Below are positions 40,976-49,888 of a stretch of 64,000 bases of DNA, in pieces. Within the stretch, counting starts at the first letter, position 1. Each line of letters begins with the position of its first letter. The stretch comes from Clostridiales bacterium (lineage in GTDB: Bacteria > Bacillota > Sulfobacillia > RBS10-35), in the NCBI GenBank assembly GCA_018729555.1, contig JAHHQG010000026.1, forward strand, positions 385,329 to 449,328, in the 5' to 3' direction. The notes beneath the pieces were generated by a model. That model did no database searches, was not told the DNA's origin, and was given only the letters and a program-made list of their open reading frames with translations. A program made the position numbers and the translations under genes.

Positions 40976-41485
40976 ATGGCGAGGATGGCGCTGGCTCTGG
41001 CCATGGTCCTCTGGGTGGCTGTGGGAGGCTGCGGGGTGGGGGAGGCCCCCTTCGTCCTGGAGGTGGAGGTGCAGGAGGTGAACCGCTTCGATCCCCTCCC
41101 GGAAGGGCCCGGGATGGAACGGGGCGTCTTCTGGCGGCGGGCCAAGGGCTTTTTGGTGTGGCGAAGGGAACGGTTCCTCCAGCCCGCTGGGGAAGGGCGC
41201 TGGCCCCTTTACGGCGGCGGCTTACCCCGAACCCTTCCCGGCGCCAGCTTTCTCGAGCCGCCTCTGGCGGTGGAGGAAGCGGAAGGCGGGGCCCTTTGGG
41301 TGCGGGCGGGGGAGGTGGCCCTCCTCCTCTCCCCCGGGGAAGAGCGGCGCCTCCTCTTCACCGCCCGGGGCGCCTTCCTGGATGAGGACCCGGAAGGCTG
41401 GCAAGAGGCCCTCAGGGCGGCCCTCCAGGGGGAGGAGCCCTTGGCGGTGTGGACCCTTCGCCTTCGGGAGGGGGAGGCTCCGTGA
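40976..41485 (+). CDS. Lipoprotein of unknown function
   Basis: 169 aa. Signal peptide MARMALALAMVLWVAVGGC with lipobox VGGC (Cys19). The mature part is rich in Glu and Arg with no recognised domain. ATG 40976 is chosen because AGGAGG precedes it by 8-9 bases; an in-frame ATG is at 40958. The stop overlaps the GTG of the next gene (GTGA), so it is coupled to the secreted lipase-like protein and may be its partner or chaperone. Confidence 0.7.
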   Translation: MARMALALAMVLWVAVGGCGVGEAPFVLEVEVQEVNRFDPLPEGPGMERGVFWRRAKGFLVWRRERFLQPAGEGRWPLYGGGLPRTLPGASFLEPPLAVEEAEGGALWVRAGEVALLLSPGEERRLLFTARGAFLDEDPEGWQEALRAALQGEEPLAVWTLRLREGEAP

Positions 41486-43584
41486 GGAAGAGGGCCCTTT
41501 TCCTCCTCGCCCTTTGGCTTTGGCCGCTCCTTTCCCTTCCTGCCGCGGCCCAGGAACCGGAGCGGCCGCCCCTTTTGCTGGTGGCCTCGGTGACGGCCGG
41601 GGTGGATATGTGGGAAAAGGGGCGGGGAGGCCTTTGGCAGACCCTCCAGCGGGACGGCTACGCGGCGGGAAAGACCCTTTTCCGGTGGTGGCCGGAGCCC
41701 CGGGATGGCTCGATCCCTCTTTTGGCCAAGGACCTCGCCCGGGAAGTGGAAGCCATCCACCAAAGGACGGGCAGACCCGTGGATATCCTCGCCTACTCCA
41801 CCGGGGGCCTGGTGGCCCGGTGGTTCTTGGAGCACGATGCCCGGCCCGGCTGGGTGGGGCGGGTCATCTTCTTGGCGGTCCCTCAGGAAGGGAGCTTTGG
41901 CGCGGAGCGCCTCTTCGTCGCCGCCTGGGGGCAGAAGCTGGCAAGAGACGTGGCCGCCCAGATGCCAAGGGCCCTCGCCCGGGCTGCCGCCCTTTTGCCC
42001 GAGACCCCGGCAAATCGAAAGAAGCGGCTTTGGCGGGAAGCTAAAGAAGGCCTTGAGGAAGGGTGGGAAGGCCTCTTCCGCCGGGCGGCCCTCCACCTCT
42101 GGCTGGATGACATGGCCCTCTTTTTGGTGCGGGAAAAGCTGGGGCCGGCCAAGGGGAAAGGGGTCACCTACCGCCAATACCTGGAGGGCGATCCCCAGAT
42201 CCTGGAGCCCCTCTGGTCCCTTCCTGGAGGCGAAGGGGACGATCTCGCCCCGGGTTATGTCCTCTGGCTGGCCCTCCAGGCGGTGGAGCCGGCGGCGGCC
42301 ATCGCCCAGGGGCTGGCGGAAAGCAAGCCCCCCGCCCCCGACCTCATGACCCTTCTCACCGGGGCGGCGGAAGGGCTGGGGAACGGAAGCCTCTGGGGGG
42401 CTCTCTGGTCCAGCCTAAAGGCATGGTTAGGCCAGTGGGCCCAGGAGGCCCTGAAGCGGTTGGGAAGGCCTGTTCTCGGGATCGGCGCCCGCTGGGGAGC
42501 GGCGGAGGCCGCCCGGCGGTGGTGGTCCCTTTCGGCGGAGAGTCCCATCTTGCGGGAAGTCCTCCCCCAAGAGACGGCCCATCCCTTCGAGGAAGGAAAG
42601 GTCCTCGAGGGGAATCGCTTCCTGCGGCGGTGGAACCAAAAGGCCCTTCCCTTTCCGGAGGGGGTGTACGCCGTGACGGTGGCGGGGGAGACCTGGGACA
42701 TCATCCCCGGAACGCCCCCGGGCCCCCACGACGGGTTGGTGGCGGTGGCGGCGACCCGGCTTCCCAGGGAGAAGGAGCAGGCCTTTTACCGCCTGGAAGG
42801 GGCCCTTTCCGCCACCCATTTCCACCTCCCCTGGTCGCCCAAGTTAAGGGCGCTTCTCCGGGATCTCCTGAAGGTTCCCCTGCCTTCCGTGGCTGGCCGG
42901 CCCCAGCCGAAGGGCGGAGGGGTTCCTCCGCCCGCTGGCCTGCCCGTCCCCCTGCCGCAGGGGGATGAAGACCGGGGGGAGGATGACGGCCTTCCCCTCA
43001 TCCGGGTGGTCCTACGCACCAAGGAGACCACCCACTGGAAGGACGACGGGCCGGTCCACCGGGTGTGGATCTGGGATTTCGGCGACGGCACCCGGGAAGA
43101 GGCGGTGGGCGGGGCCTTTGCCGCCATGGAGGGGGTCCATCGGTATAGGGCCCCGGGTCATTACGTGGTGCAGGCGGAAGCGCGGGATACCGAGGACCGG
43201 CTGATCCGCCGGGTGACCTTCGAGGTGGAGGTGAGGGAGGCCGGGGAGGAGCACCGCTTTCCCGTGGTGTCGGCCCTCCGGCCGGAAGTGAACCTGGAGC
43301 TTTCGGGACCCCGGACATGGGTCATCCAGCAGCCGGCCACGTACCGCCTGAAGGCGGTGTTGGCGCCTCCGCCCTTCGGGGAGGTGACGGAGGTCCTGTA
43401 CGATCCCGGGGAGGCCTTCAAGGTGGTGTGGACCCGCCCGGGGCCGGGGTTTCCCGTCGTGGGGGCGGTGCGGGTGTGGGTCACCTACCGCTTTCCCGAA
43501 GGGACAGAGTACCGGGCCCGCCACACCTTTTTGGTGCGGCAGGAGGTGGAGGTCTTTGCGCCCGGGCTGGGGGGCGGCTTTTGA
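41482..43584 (+). CDS. Secreted lipase-like alpha/beta hydrolase with PKD domain
   Basis: 700 aa. A signal peptide (ending PAAAQ, about residue 24) precedes an alpha/beta hydrolase domain with the nucleophile elbow AYSTGGLVARWF (Ser106), where lipases have GHSMGG. A middle region holds helices. Around residues 520-590 a PKD domain has VWIWDFGDGTREEA and HRYRAPGHYVVQAEA. A further beta domain follows to the end. It is likely an extracellular esterase or lipase bound to a surface by the PKD domain. Substrate unknown. Confidence 0.8.
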   Translation: MRKRALFLLALWLWPLLSLPAAAQEPERPPLLLVASVTAGVDMWEKGRGGLWQTLQRDGYAAGKTLFRWWPEPRDGSIPLLAKDLAREVEAIHQRTGRPVDILAYSTGGLVARWFLEHDARPGWVGRVIFLAVPQEGSFGAERLFVAAWGQKLARDVAAQMPRALARAAALLPETPANRKKRLWREAKEGLEEGWEGLFRRAALHLWLDDMALFLVREKLGPAKGKGVTYRQYLEGDPQILEPLWSLPGGEGDDLAPGYVLWLALQAVEPAAAIAQGLAESKPPAPDLMTLLTGAAEGLGNGSLWGALWSSLKAWLGQWAQEALKRLGRPVLGIGARWGAAEAARRWWSLSAESPILREVLPQETAHPFEEGKVLEGNRFLRRWNQKALPFPEGVYAVTVAGETWDIIPGTPPGPHDGLVAVAATRLPREKEQAFYRLEGALSATHFHLPWSPKLRALLRDLLKVPLPSVAGRPQPKGGGVPPPAGLPVPLPQGDEDRGEDDGLPLIRVVLRTKETTHWKDDGPVHRVWIWDFGDGTREEAVGGAFAAMEGVHRYRAPGHYVVQAEARDTEDRLIRRVTFEVEVREAGEEHRFPVVSALRPEVNLELSGPRTWVIQQPATYRLKAVLAPPPFGEVTEVLYDPGEAFKVVWTRPGPGFPVVGAVRVWVTYRFPEGTEYRARHTFLVRQEVEVFAPGLGGGF

Positions 43585-43610
43585 CAGGGTCTTCAGGCCA
43601 GTCTTATAAT
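43581..43610 (+). promoter_or_regulatory. Consensus sigma-A promoter of the mdh operon
   Basis: TTGACA (43581-43586), an 18-base spacer and TATAAT (43605-43610), both hexamers perfect. It overlaps the stop codon of the lipase-like gene. The best promoter in the window, it drives mdh and the genes behind it. Confidence 0.88.
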
Positions 43611-43631
43611 GGCCGCAAATGCGGGGTTAGA

Positions 43632-43657
43632 GGCCTACCCGCGGGGTGGGCCTTTTT
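43632..43657 (+). terminator. Attenuator-like hairpin in the mdh leader
   Basis: GGCCTACCC (43632-43640) and GGGTGGGCC (43644-43652) pair through 9 bp with one U-G and a GCG loop. TTTTT follows at once. It lies between the consensus promoter and the mdh start. GCGGG (43621-43625) can instead pair with CCCGC (43638-43642), which would break the stem, so two exclusive folds exist. Confidence 0.65.
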
Positions 43658-43680
43658 CCGTGAAGGAGGGGGAATGTCGG

Positions 43681-44622
43681 ATGGCGCTGGGCAGGCCGAA
43701 GATATCCATCCTGGGAGCAGGAGCCACGGGCACGGCCACGGCCCACTTTGCTGTGGAGCGAGAGCTGGGGGACCTGGTGATCTACGACATCGTGGAGGGG
43801 TTGCCTCAGGCCCGGGCGTTGGATCTATGGCAGGCAGGTCCCATCCGCCGGTTCGATCTCTCCATCAAAGGCACCAACGACCTGAAGGACACCAAGGATT
43901 CCGATATCCTCATCATCACCGCCGGGAAGCCCCGCCAGCCGGGGATGTCCAGGGCCGATCTCCTCTCCGTCAACAGCCAGATCGTGGGCGATCTGGCCCT
44001 CAAGGGTCTGGAGTACTCCCCCGATGCCTTCATCATCGTCCTCACCAATCCGGTGGACGGTCTCACCTGGGCGGTGAAGAAGAAGACGGGCCTTCCCCGG
44101 GAGCGGGTCATGGGCCAGGCGGGGGTTCTGGATTCCACCCGCTACCGCGCCTTTTTGGCGGAGGCCATCGGCGTCTCCATGCGGGATGTCCAGGCCATGG
44201 TCCTGGGGGGCCACGGGGATGCCATGGTGCCCCTGGTGGGTTACGCTAACGTCGCGGGGATCCCCATCCGGCAGCTGTTGCCGGAGGAGAAGATCCAGGC
44301 TATCGTGGAGCGGACCCGCAAGGGCGGAGGCGAGATCGTGAACCTTCTGAAGACGGGGAGCGCCTCGGAGGCGCCGGGAGCGGCCCTGGTGGAGATGGCG
44401 GAAGCCATCCTCCGGGACCAGAAGCGGGTGCTGCCCGTCACCGCCTACCTGGAAGGGGAGTACGGCTACCGGGATATCTGCCTGGGGGTGCCGGTGATCC
44501 TGGGCCGGGGCGGCGTGGAGCGGATCCTGGAGATCCCCCTGGACGAGGAAGACCGCAAGGCCCTTCAGGTCTCGGCGGAAGAGGTGCAGGGCCAGATCCG
44601 AGAGCTGGCGCAGCTGGCCTGA
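43681..44622 (+). CDS. mdh: Malate dehydrogenase
   Basis: 313-aa LDH-like malate dehydrogenase. KISILGAGATGTATAHFA binds NAD. The substrate loop GKPRQPGMSRADLLSVN has the MDH-type Arg pair, TNPVDGLTWAVKKKTG and GQAGVLDSTRYRAFL follow, and the catalytic His is in VLGGHGDAMVPL. It interconverts malate and oxaloacetate. First gene of the large carbon/heme operon; malic enzyme follows after 19 bases. ATG 43681 is chosen by family start; GGAGGGGGA lies upstream. Confidence 0.95.
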   Translation: MALGRPKISILGAGATGTATAHFAVERELGDLVIYDIVEGLPQARALDLWQAGPIRRFDLSIKGTNDLKDTKDSDILIITAGKPRQPGMSRADLLSVNSQIVGDLALKGLEYSPDAFIIVLTNPVDGLTWAVKKKTGLPRERVMGQAGVLDSTRYRAFLAEAIGVSMRDVQAMVLGGHGDAMVPLVGYANVAGIPIRQLLPEEKIQAIVERTRKGGGEIVNLLKTGSASEAPGAALVEMAEAILRDQKRVLPVTAYLEGEYGYRDICLGVPVILGRGGVERILEIPLDEEDRKALQVSAEEVQGQIRELAQLA

Positions 44623-44641
44623 GCCTTGGAGGAGGCGCAGC

Positions 44642-45940
44642 ATGGCACTCACCAAGGATGAAGCGGAAGATCTGAGGAGGCGGGCGCTGGAGTTTCACCG
44701 CCGCCTGCGGGGCAAGATCGAAGTGGTGGCCAAAGAGCCCCTGAAGCGGCCGGAGGATCTGAGCCTGGCCTACACTCCCGGGGTGGCGGAGCCCTGCCTG
44801 GAGATCCAGCGGGACCCCTCCCTGGCCTATGCCTATACGGCCAAGAGCAACCTGGTGGCCATCGTCACCGACGGCACCGCCGTCCTGGGCCTGGGGGACA
44901 TCGGGCCCACGGCAGCCCTCCCCGTCATGGAAGGCAAGGCCCTTCTCTTCAAGATGTTCGCCGGGGTGGATGCCGTCCCTATTTGCCTGAACACCAAAGA
45001 CGTGGACCGCATCGTGGAGACGGTGAAGATGCTGGAACCCTCCTTTGGGGGCGTCAACCTGGAGGACATCAGCGCGCCCCGCTGCTTCCTTGTGGAAAAC
45101 CGCCTCAAGCAGGAGCTGGATATCCCCGTCTTCCACGACGATCAGCACGGCACGGCCATCGTGGCTCTGGCGGCCCTCTTCAATGCCCTGCAGGTGGTGG
45201 GAAAGGACCTCAAGTCCATCCAGGTGGTCATCAGCGGGGCCGGGGCCGCCGGCATGGCCATCGCCCATCTCCTCCACTCCCTGGAGGTGGGGGATATCAT
45301 CATGGTGGACCGGGCCGGGGCCATCTATGAGGGCCGGGAAACGTCCATGAACCCCTTCAAAGCCCAGGTGGCTGCCTTCACCAACAAAGAGCGGCGCCAG
45401 GGAAGCCTCCACGAGGTGATCCGGGGCGCCGACGTCTTTATGGGGGTGTCGGGGCCGGGGGTCATGACGGGGGAAGACGTCCGCCGGATGGCCAAAAAGC
45501 CCATCATCATGGCCATGGCTAACCCCATCCCCGAGATCGACCCCGACGAGGCGCGGGCTGCAGGGGCGGCGGTGGTGGCCACCGGGCGGAGCGATTACCC
45601 CAACCAGATCAACAACGTCTTGGCCTTTCCCGGGGTCTTTCGGGGGGCCCTGGACGTCCACGCCCGGCAGATCACCCGGAGCATGGAGCTGGCGGCGGCA
45701 AGGGCCTTGGCGGACCTGGTTTCCCCGGAAGAGCTGGGGCCGGAGAAGGTCATCCCCAGCCCGTGGAACCGGGAAGTGGCCCCCCAAGTGGCGGCGGCCG
45801 TGGCCCGGGCCGCCATGGAGGAGGGCGTCAGCCGGGTTCAGGTGGATCCCTTGCAGGTGGCGGAGCGGACCCGCCGGCTGGTGAAGCGGGCCGCCCAGGT
45901 GTGGAATGGACTTCCAGGAAATGGGGTGGATGGCGCTTGA
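44642..45940 (+). CDS. maeB: NAD(P)-dependent malic enzyme, short form
   Basis: 432 aa, decarboxylates malate to pyruvate. SLAYTPGVAEPCLEI, VTDGTAVLGLGDIGPTAALP, FHDDQHGTAIVALAALFNAL and the Rossmann motif ISGAGAAGMAIAHLL are standard. MAMANPIPEIDPDEA and SDYPNQINNVLAFPG complete the site. No phosphotransacetylase domain is attached, unlike the long enterobacterial form. It lies between mdh and sucC, so the malate pool can be sent to pyruvate or oxaloacetate. Confidence 0.95.
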   Translation: MALTKDEAEDLRRRALEFHRRLRGKIEVVAKEPLKRPEDLSLAYTPGVAEPCLEIQRDPSLAYAYTAKSNLVAIVTDGTAVLGLGDIGPTAALPVMEGKALLFKMFAGVDAVPICLNTKDVDRIVETVKMLEPSFGGVNLEDISAPRCFLVENRLKQELDIPVFHDDQHGTAIVALAALFNALQVVGKDLKSIQVVISGAGAAGMAIAHLLHSLEVGDIIMVDRAGAIYEGRETSMNPFKAQVAAFTNKERRQGSLHEVIRGADVFMGVSGPGVMTGEDVRRMAKKPIIMAMANPIPEIDPDEARAAGAAVVATGRSDYPNQINNVLAFPGVFRGALDVHARQITRSMELAAARALADLVSPEELGPEKVIPSPWNREVAPQVAAAVARAAMEEGVSRVQVDPLQVAERTRRLVKRAAQVWNGLPGNGVDGA

Positions 45941-47055
45941 AGCTTTACGAGCATATGGCCAAAGAGATCTTCCGGCAACATGGCCTGCCGGTGCCGCCGG
46001 GAAAGCTCTGCCGGACCCCGGAGGAGGCGTACGAGGCGGCCCGGGAGCTGGGGCCCGTGGCGGTGAAAGCCCAGGTGCTGGTGGGGGGGCGGGGAAAGGC
46101 CGGCGGCATCAAGCTGGCCCATACCCCGGAAGAGGCCCGGGAAGCGGCCCAGGCCATCCTGGGGATGGACCTCAAGGGCTACCGGGTGGAGGAAGTCTAC
46201 TGTGAAAGCCTTTTGGACATCCAGCGGGAGCTTTACCTGGGCATCACCGTCGATGCCAACAACAAGCGGCCGGTGGTCATCACCTCCGCGTCGGGCGGCG
46301 TGGACATCGAAGAGGTGCCCGAGAAAGCCATCGTTCGGCTGGATGTGCCCCTCCCCTGGGGCCTCTCGGCCTTCCACGGGCGGGTCTTGGCCCGGAAGAT
46401 CGGCCTTTCGGGGGAAGTGGCCAAGGCCTATGCCGATGTGGTCCTGCGTTTGTGGGAGATTTTCAAGCGCTACGATGCCGAACTGGCGGAGATCAACCCC
46501 CTGGCCATCACTCCCGATGGCATCCGGGTGAGCGATGCCCGCCTCAACATCGACGACGATGCCCTCTACCGCCATCCGGAGCTTCCCCGGGTGAGCGAGC
46601 AGACGGAGCTGGAAAAGAAGATCGCGGCCCTTGGGTTGAGCTTCGTCCAGCTGGACGGCGATATCGCCGTCATGGCCAACGGGGCCGGCATCACTATGGC
46701 GACCCTGGACGTCCTTCAACACTACGGGGGCCGTCCCATGAACTTCCTGGACGCCGGCGGCGGGTCGGCGGCGGGGCCCACGGCCCAGGCCCTCTCCCTC
46801 CTGGTGGACACCAACCCCAGAGCCATCCTGGTGAACATCTTCGGGGGCATCACCCGCTGCGATGAAGTGGCCAAGGCCATCATCCAGGTGAAAGAAGAAA
46901 AGGGCTTCCAGGTCCCCCTGGTGGTGCGCCTGGTGGGGACCAACGAAGAAGAAGGCCGCGCCCTTCTGAAGGCCGCCGGCATCGAAGCCTACCGGTCCAT
47001 GGACGAAGCGGCCCGCGCCGTGGTGGTCCTGGCCAGGGAAGGGAGTCAAGGCTGA
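45937..47055 (+). CDS. sucC: Succinyl-CoA synthetase beta subunit (ADP-forming type)
   Basis: 372 aa. An ATP-grasp domain (KAQVLVGGRGKAGGIKLA, EINPLAITPDGIRVSDARLN) precedes the CoA-ligase domain with MANGAGITMATLDVL, FLDAGGGSAAGPTAQAL and NIFGGITRCDEVAKAI. TTG 45937 overlaps the malic-enzyme stop (TTGA). It makes or uses succinyl-CoA with substrate-level phosphorylation, and links to KorAB at 12507. Confidence 0.95.
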   Translation: MKLYEHMAKEIFRQHGLPVPPGKLCRTPEEAYEAARELGPVAVKAQVLVGGRGKAGGIKLAHTPEEAREAAQAILGMDLKGYRVEEVYCESLLDIQRELYLGITVDANNKRPVVITSASGGVDIEEVPEKAIVRLDVPLPWGLSAFHGRVLARKIGLSGEVAKAYADVVLRLWEIFKRYDAELAEINPLAITPDGIRVSDARLNIDDDALYRHPELPRVSEQTELEKKIAALGLSFVQLDGDIAVMANGAGITMATLDVLQHYGGRPMNFLDAGGGSAAGPTAQALSLLVDTNPRAILVNIFGGITRCDEVAKAIIQVKEEKGFQVPLVVRLVGTNEEEGRALLKAAGIEAYRSMDEAARAVVVLAREGSQG

Positions 47056-47924
47056 TGGCGATCCTGGTGGACGAAAAGACGCGGGTTGTGGTGCAAGGGA
47101 TCACAGGGAACCAGGGGAGGTTCCATACCCGCCAGATGCTGGAGTTCGGCACCCGCATCGTGGCGGGGGTGAGCCCCGGGAAGGAAGGCCAGCAGGTGGA
47201 AGGGGTCCCCGTGTACGACACGGTGGAAGCGGCCGTGGAAAAGCACGGGGCCAATGCGGCCGTCCTCTTCGTCCCGGCGGCGGGCGTGAAGGACGCCGCT
47301 TATGAGGCCATCTTCGCCGGCCTTTCCCTGGTGGTCATCATCGCCGAGCATGTGCCCCTCCACGATGCCATGGACATCATCGCCCTGGCCCGCAGCCGGA
47401 ATGCCGTGGTCATCGGGCCTAACACCTACGGCATCTGCACCCCCGGCAAAGCCAAGCTGGGGATTCCCCCCAACCCCATCTTCAAGCCGGGCCCCGTGGG
47501 GGTGGTGGCCCGCAGCGGCACCCTCAGCTACGAGATCGTCAGCTCCTTGAGCGCCGCCGGCCTGGGCCAGTCCACGGTGGTGGGCATGGGCGGTGACCGG
47601 GTGGTGGGGGTGGATTTCGTCTCCCTCCTCAAGCGTTTCGAGCAGGACCCCGAAACGGAAGCGGTGGTCCTGGTGGGGGAGATCGGCGGGAGCGCCGAGG
47701 AAGAAGCGGCGGAATACATCAAGCAGATGACGAAACCGGTGGTGGCCTACCTGGCGGGGAAGAGCGCCCCGCCCGGCCGGCGCATGGGCCATGCGGGGGC
47801 CATCGTGGAGCGGGGCCGGGGGTCCTTTGAGAGCAAAGTGAAGGCCCTCACCGAAGGGGGCGCCCAGGTGGCATCCCTCCCCTGGGAAGTGGCTCCCTTG
47901 GTGGCCAAAGCTTTAGGGCGATAG
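47055..47924 (+). CDS. sucD: Succinyl-CoA synthetase alpha subunit
   Basis: 289 aa. A CoA-binding Rossmann domain (VVVQGITGNQGRFHTRQML), GPNTYGICTPGKAKLG and the phosphorylated His246 in GRRMGHAGAIVERG, the same position as in the E. coli enzyme. The start overlaps the sucC stop by one base. The ccmA gene begins two bases after its stop. Confidence 0.96.
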   Translation: MAILVDEKTRVVVQGITGNQGRFHTRQMLEFGTRIVAGVSPGKEGQQVEGVPVYDTVEAAVEKHGANAAVLFVPAAGVKDAAYEAIFAGLSLVVIIAEHVPLHDAMDIIALARSRNAVVIGPNTYGICTPGKAKLGIPPNPIFKPGPVGVVARSGTLSYEIVSSLSAAGLGQSTVVGMGGDRVVGVDFVSLLKRFEQDPETEAVVLVGEIGGSAEEEAAEYIKQMTKPVVAYLAGKSAPPGRRMGHAGAIVERGRGSFESKVKALTEGGAQVASLPWEVAPLVAKALGR

Positions 47925-47926
47925 AT

Positions 47927-48565
47927 GTGCTGGCCCTGGAGGGGGTGAGCCGGTACCGGGGGGAACGGCTCCTTTTGCGCCGCATCCACTTCCGCCTCTC
48001 TCCCGGCCGCCTCACCCTCCTCCAGGGGCCCAACGGAGCGGGCAAGACCACCCTCTGGCGGATCCTCGGGGGGCTTCTCCTCCCCGATGAAGGCCGGGTC
48101 CTCTGGGAGGGAAAGCCCCTTCGCCGGGAGGACTGGCCCCGGGTGTACCGGGAGGTGGGCCTGAGCGGCAGCGAGCCCTTTCTCCACGAAGATCTTACAG
48201 GCTACGAGAACCTCGCCTTTTGGGCCACAGCCTTTGGCCTTCCGCCCTCCAAGGCGCGGGCGTGGCTGGAGCGCATGGGCCTGGAGCGGGCGGGGGATCT
48301 CCCCCTCCATCGCTATTCCCTGGGGCAAAGAAAGCGCCTCTCCCTGGCCCGGGCCTTTCTCCCCGGGCCTTCCCTCGTGCTCCTGGACGAACCCTTTTCC
48401 TCCCTGGACCGGGACGGCCAAAAGCTCCTGGCGGACCTTTTGCGGGAGCACCGGACCCGGGGAGGGGGAGCCCTGATCATCCAGCATGAGGTGCCGGGGT
48501 ACCTTCCCGTGGATGAGCAGTACTGGCTGGAGGGAGGAACCCTCCGCCCGGTGGGAAGCCCATGA
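47927..48565 (+). CDS. ccmA: Heme exporter ATP-binding protein CcmA
   Basis: ABC ATPase of 212 aa. Walker A is LLQGPNGAGKTTLWRIL. The signature is atypical: YSLGQRKRLSLARAFL (LGQRKR instead of LSGGQ), as in CcmA proteins. Walker B is LVLLDEPFSSLD and the switch is QHEV. GTG start two bases after sucD. With CcmB and CcmC it frees heme-loaded CcmE for cytochrome c maturation. Confidence 0.88.
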   Translation: MLALEGVSRYRGERLLLRRIHFRLSPGRLTLLQGPNGAGKTTLWRILGGLLLPDEGRVLWEGKPLRREDWPRVYREVGLSGSEPFLHEDLTGYENLAFWATAFGLPPSKARAWLERMGLERAGDLPLHRYSLGQRKRLSLARAFLPGPSLVLLDEPFSSLDRDGQKLLADLLREHRTRGGGALIIQHEVPGYLPVDEQYWLEGGTLRPVGSP

Positions 48566-49236
48566 CGGGCTGGAGGGCCTTTCTCCTTCTCTTGCGCCGG
48601 GAGGCGGCCATCCAGGCGAGGCGGCCGGAGCTCCTTTCCCACTTCCTCCTCTACGGGTTTCTTTTGGCCCTCATCTTCAGCCTGGCGGTGGACCCGGTGG
48701 AAAGGGACCCGCGGCCCTTGGCGGCGGGGCTCTTATGGCTGAGCTACATCTTTGCGGCCCTCCAGGGCTTTTCCCGCACCCTCGCCCGGGAGCGGGCAGG
48801 GGGCGCCCTGGAGGGGCTGCGGATCCTTCCCCTTCCGCCGGCTGCCCTCTACTACGCCAAGGTGGCGGCCGGATGGCTGGCCCTTCTCCTCAGCCAGCTG
48901 GCGGTGACCCCTCTCTTTCTGGTGTGGATCCGCTTCGGGGTACCGAAGGCGCCCTTCCTGTTCGTCCTTTCTATGGCTTTGGGGAGCTTGGGGGTGGCGG
49001 CCCTTTTGGTCTTCATCAGCACGTTTACGTCCGGCTTGCGGGCGGGGGCGGGCCTTTTGCCCTTTGTGGCCCTCCCCCTCCTGGCCCCCCTCCTCATGGC
49101 GGCCACCCGGCTGACGGCCGGCGCCCTGACGGGGGATCTTTCCGAAGCGGGAGCTTGGCTGAAGGTCCTTTTCAGTTACGATATAGTGTTTTTGGTCCTT
49201 TTGGGGTGGGCATTCCCCTGGGCCTTGGAGGAGTGA
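48562..49236 (+). CDS. ccmB: Heme exporter membrane protein CcmB
   Basis: 224 aa with six membrane segments. LLLRREAAIQARRPE at the start, SRTLARERAGGALEGLRILP and the helix with FVLSMALGSLGVAALLVF are typical of CcmB. ATGA overlap with ccmA. It is the permease partner of CcmA. Confidence 0.88.
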   Translation: MTGWRAFLLLLRREAAIQARRPELLSHFLLYGFLLALIFSLAVDPVERDPRPLAAGLLWLSYIFAALQGFSRTLARERAGGALEGLRILPLPPAALYYAKVAAGWLALLLSQLAVTPLFLVWIRFGVPKAPFLFVLSMALGSLGVAALLVFISTFTSGLRAGAGLLPFVALPLLAPLLMAATRLTAGALTGDLSEAGAWLKVLFSYDIVFLVLLGWAFPWALEE

Positions 49237-49240
49237 GGTT

Positions 49241-49888
49241 TTGCGGACGCTGGGATGGTGGACCTACGGGATGGTGGCCCTGGCTCTCCTTCTGGCCTTC
49301 CTCTATGCGCCGCCCGAGGCCGTGATGGGGGAAACGGTGCGGTTCCTCTACTTTCACGTGGGGAGCGCCTGGATCGCCTTCCTGGCTTTCGGGGTGACGG
49401 CCCTGGCCAGCATCCTCTTCCTCTGGCAGCGCCGTTTCCTCTACGACCATTGGGCGGCGGCCTCGGCGGAGGTGGGGGTCCTCTTCACCTCCATCACCCT
49501 CCTCACCGGGATGTTCTGGGCCCGCTCGGTGTGGAACGTATGGTGGCGGTGGGAACCCCGTCTCACCAGCACCCTCATCCTCTGGTTCATCTTCGTGGCC
49601 TACCTCCTGGTTCGCTCCGCCATCGAGGATCGCCAGCGGAGGGGTGGGGTGGCAGCGGTGGTAGGGCTGGTGGGGTTTGCCAACGTGCCCCTGGTCTACC
49701 TGGCCTCCCGCCTGTGGGGAGGGTTTCACCCGGCGGGGGCTCACCTGGAAGGCCGCATGGTGGTGGCCCTTTTGGCCAGCGTCCTGGCCTTCACCTTCCT
49801 CTACGGGTACCTCTTCACCCTGGCCCTCAGGGTGCGGCGCCTGGAGGAGCGGGCCAACCAGCTCTATTGGGGAGGCGACGATCCTTGA
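49241..49888 (+). CDS. ccmC: Heme-handling protein CcmC
   Basis: 215 aa, six membrane helices. The tryptophan-rich heme motif is WNVWWRWEPRLTS (residues 98-110), with Glu where WWxWD is usual. His39 (LYFHVGSAW) and His163 (GGFHPAGAH) are the likely axial ligands. CcmC loads heme onto CcmE. TTG start four bases after ccmB. Confidence 0.9.
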   Translation: MRTLGWWTYGMVALALLLAFLYAPPEAVMGETVRFLYFHVGSAWIAFLAFGVTALASILFLWQRRFLYDHWAAASAEVGVLFTSITLLTGMFWARSVWNVWWRWEPRLTSTLILWFIFVAYLLVRSAIEDRQRRGGVAAVVGLVGFANVPLVYLASRLWGGFHPAGAHLEGRMVVALLASVLAFTFLYGYLFTLALRVRRLEERANQLYWGGDDP

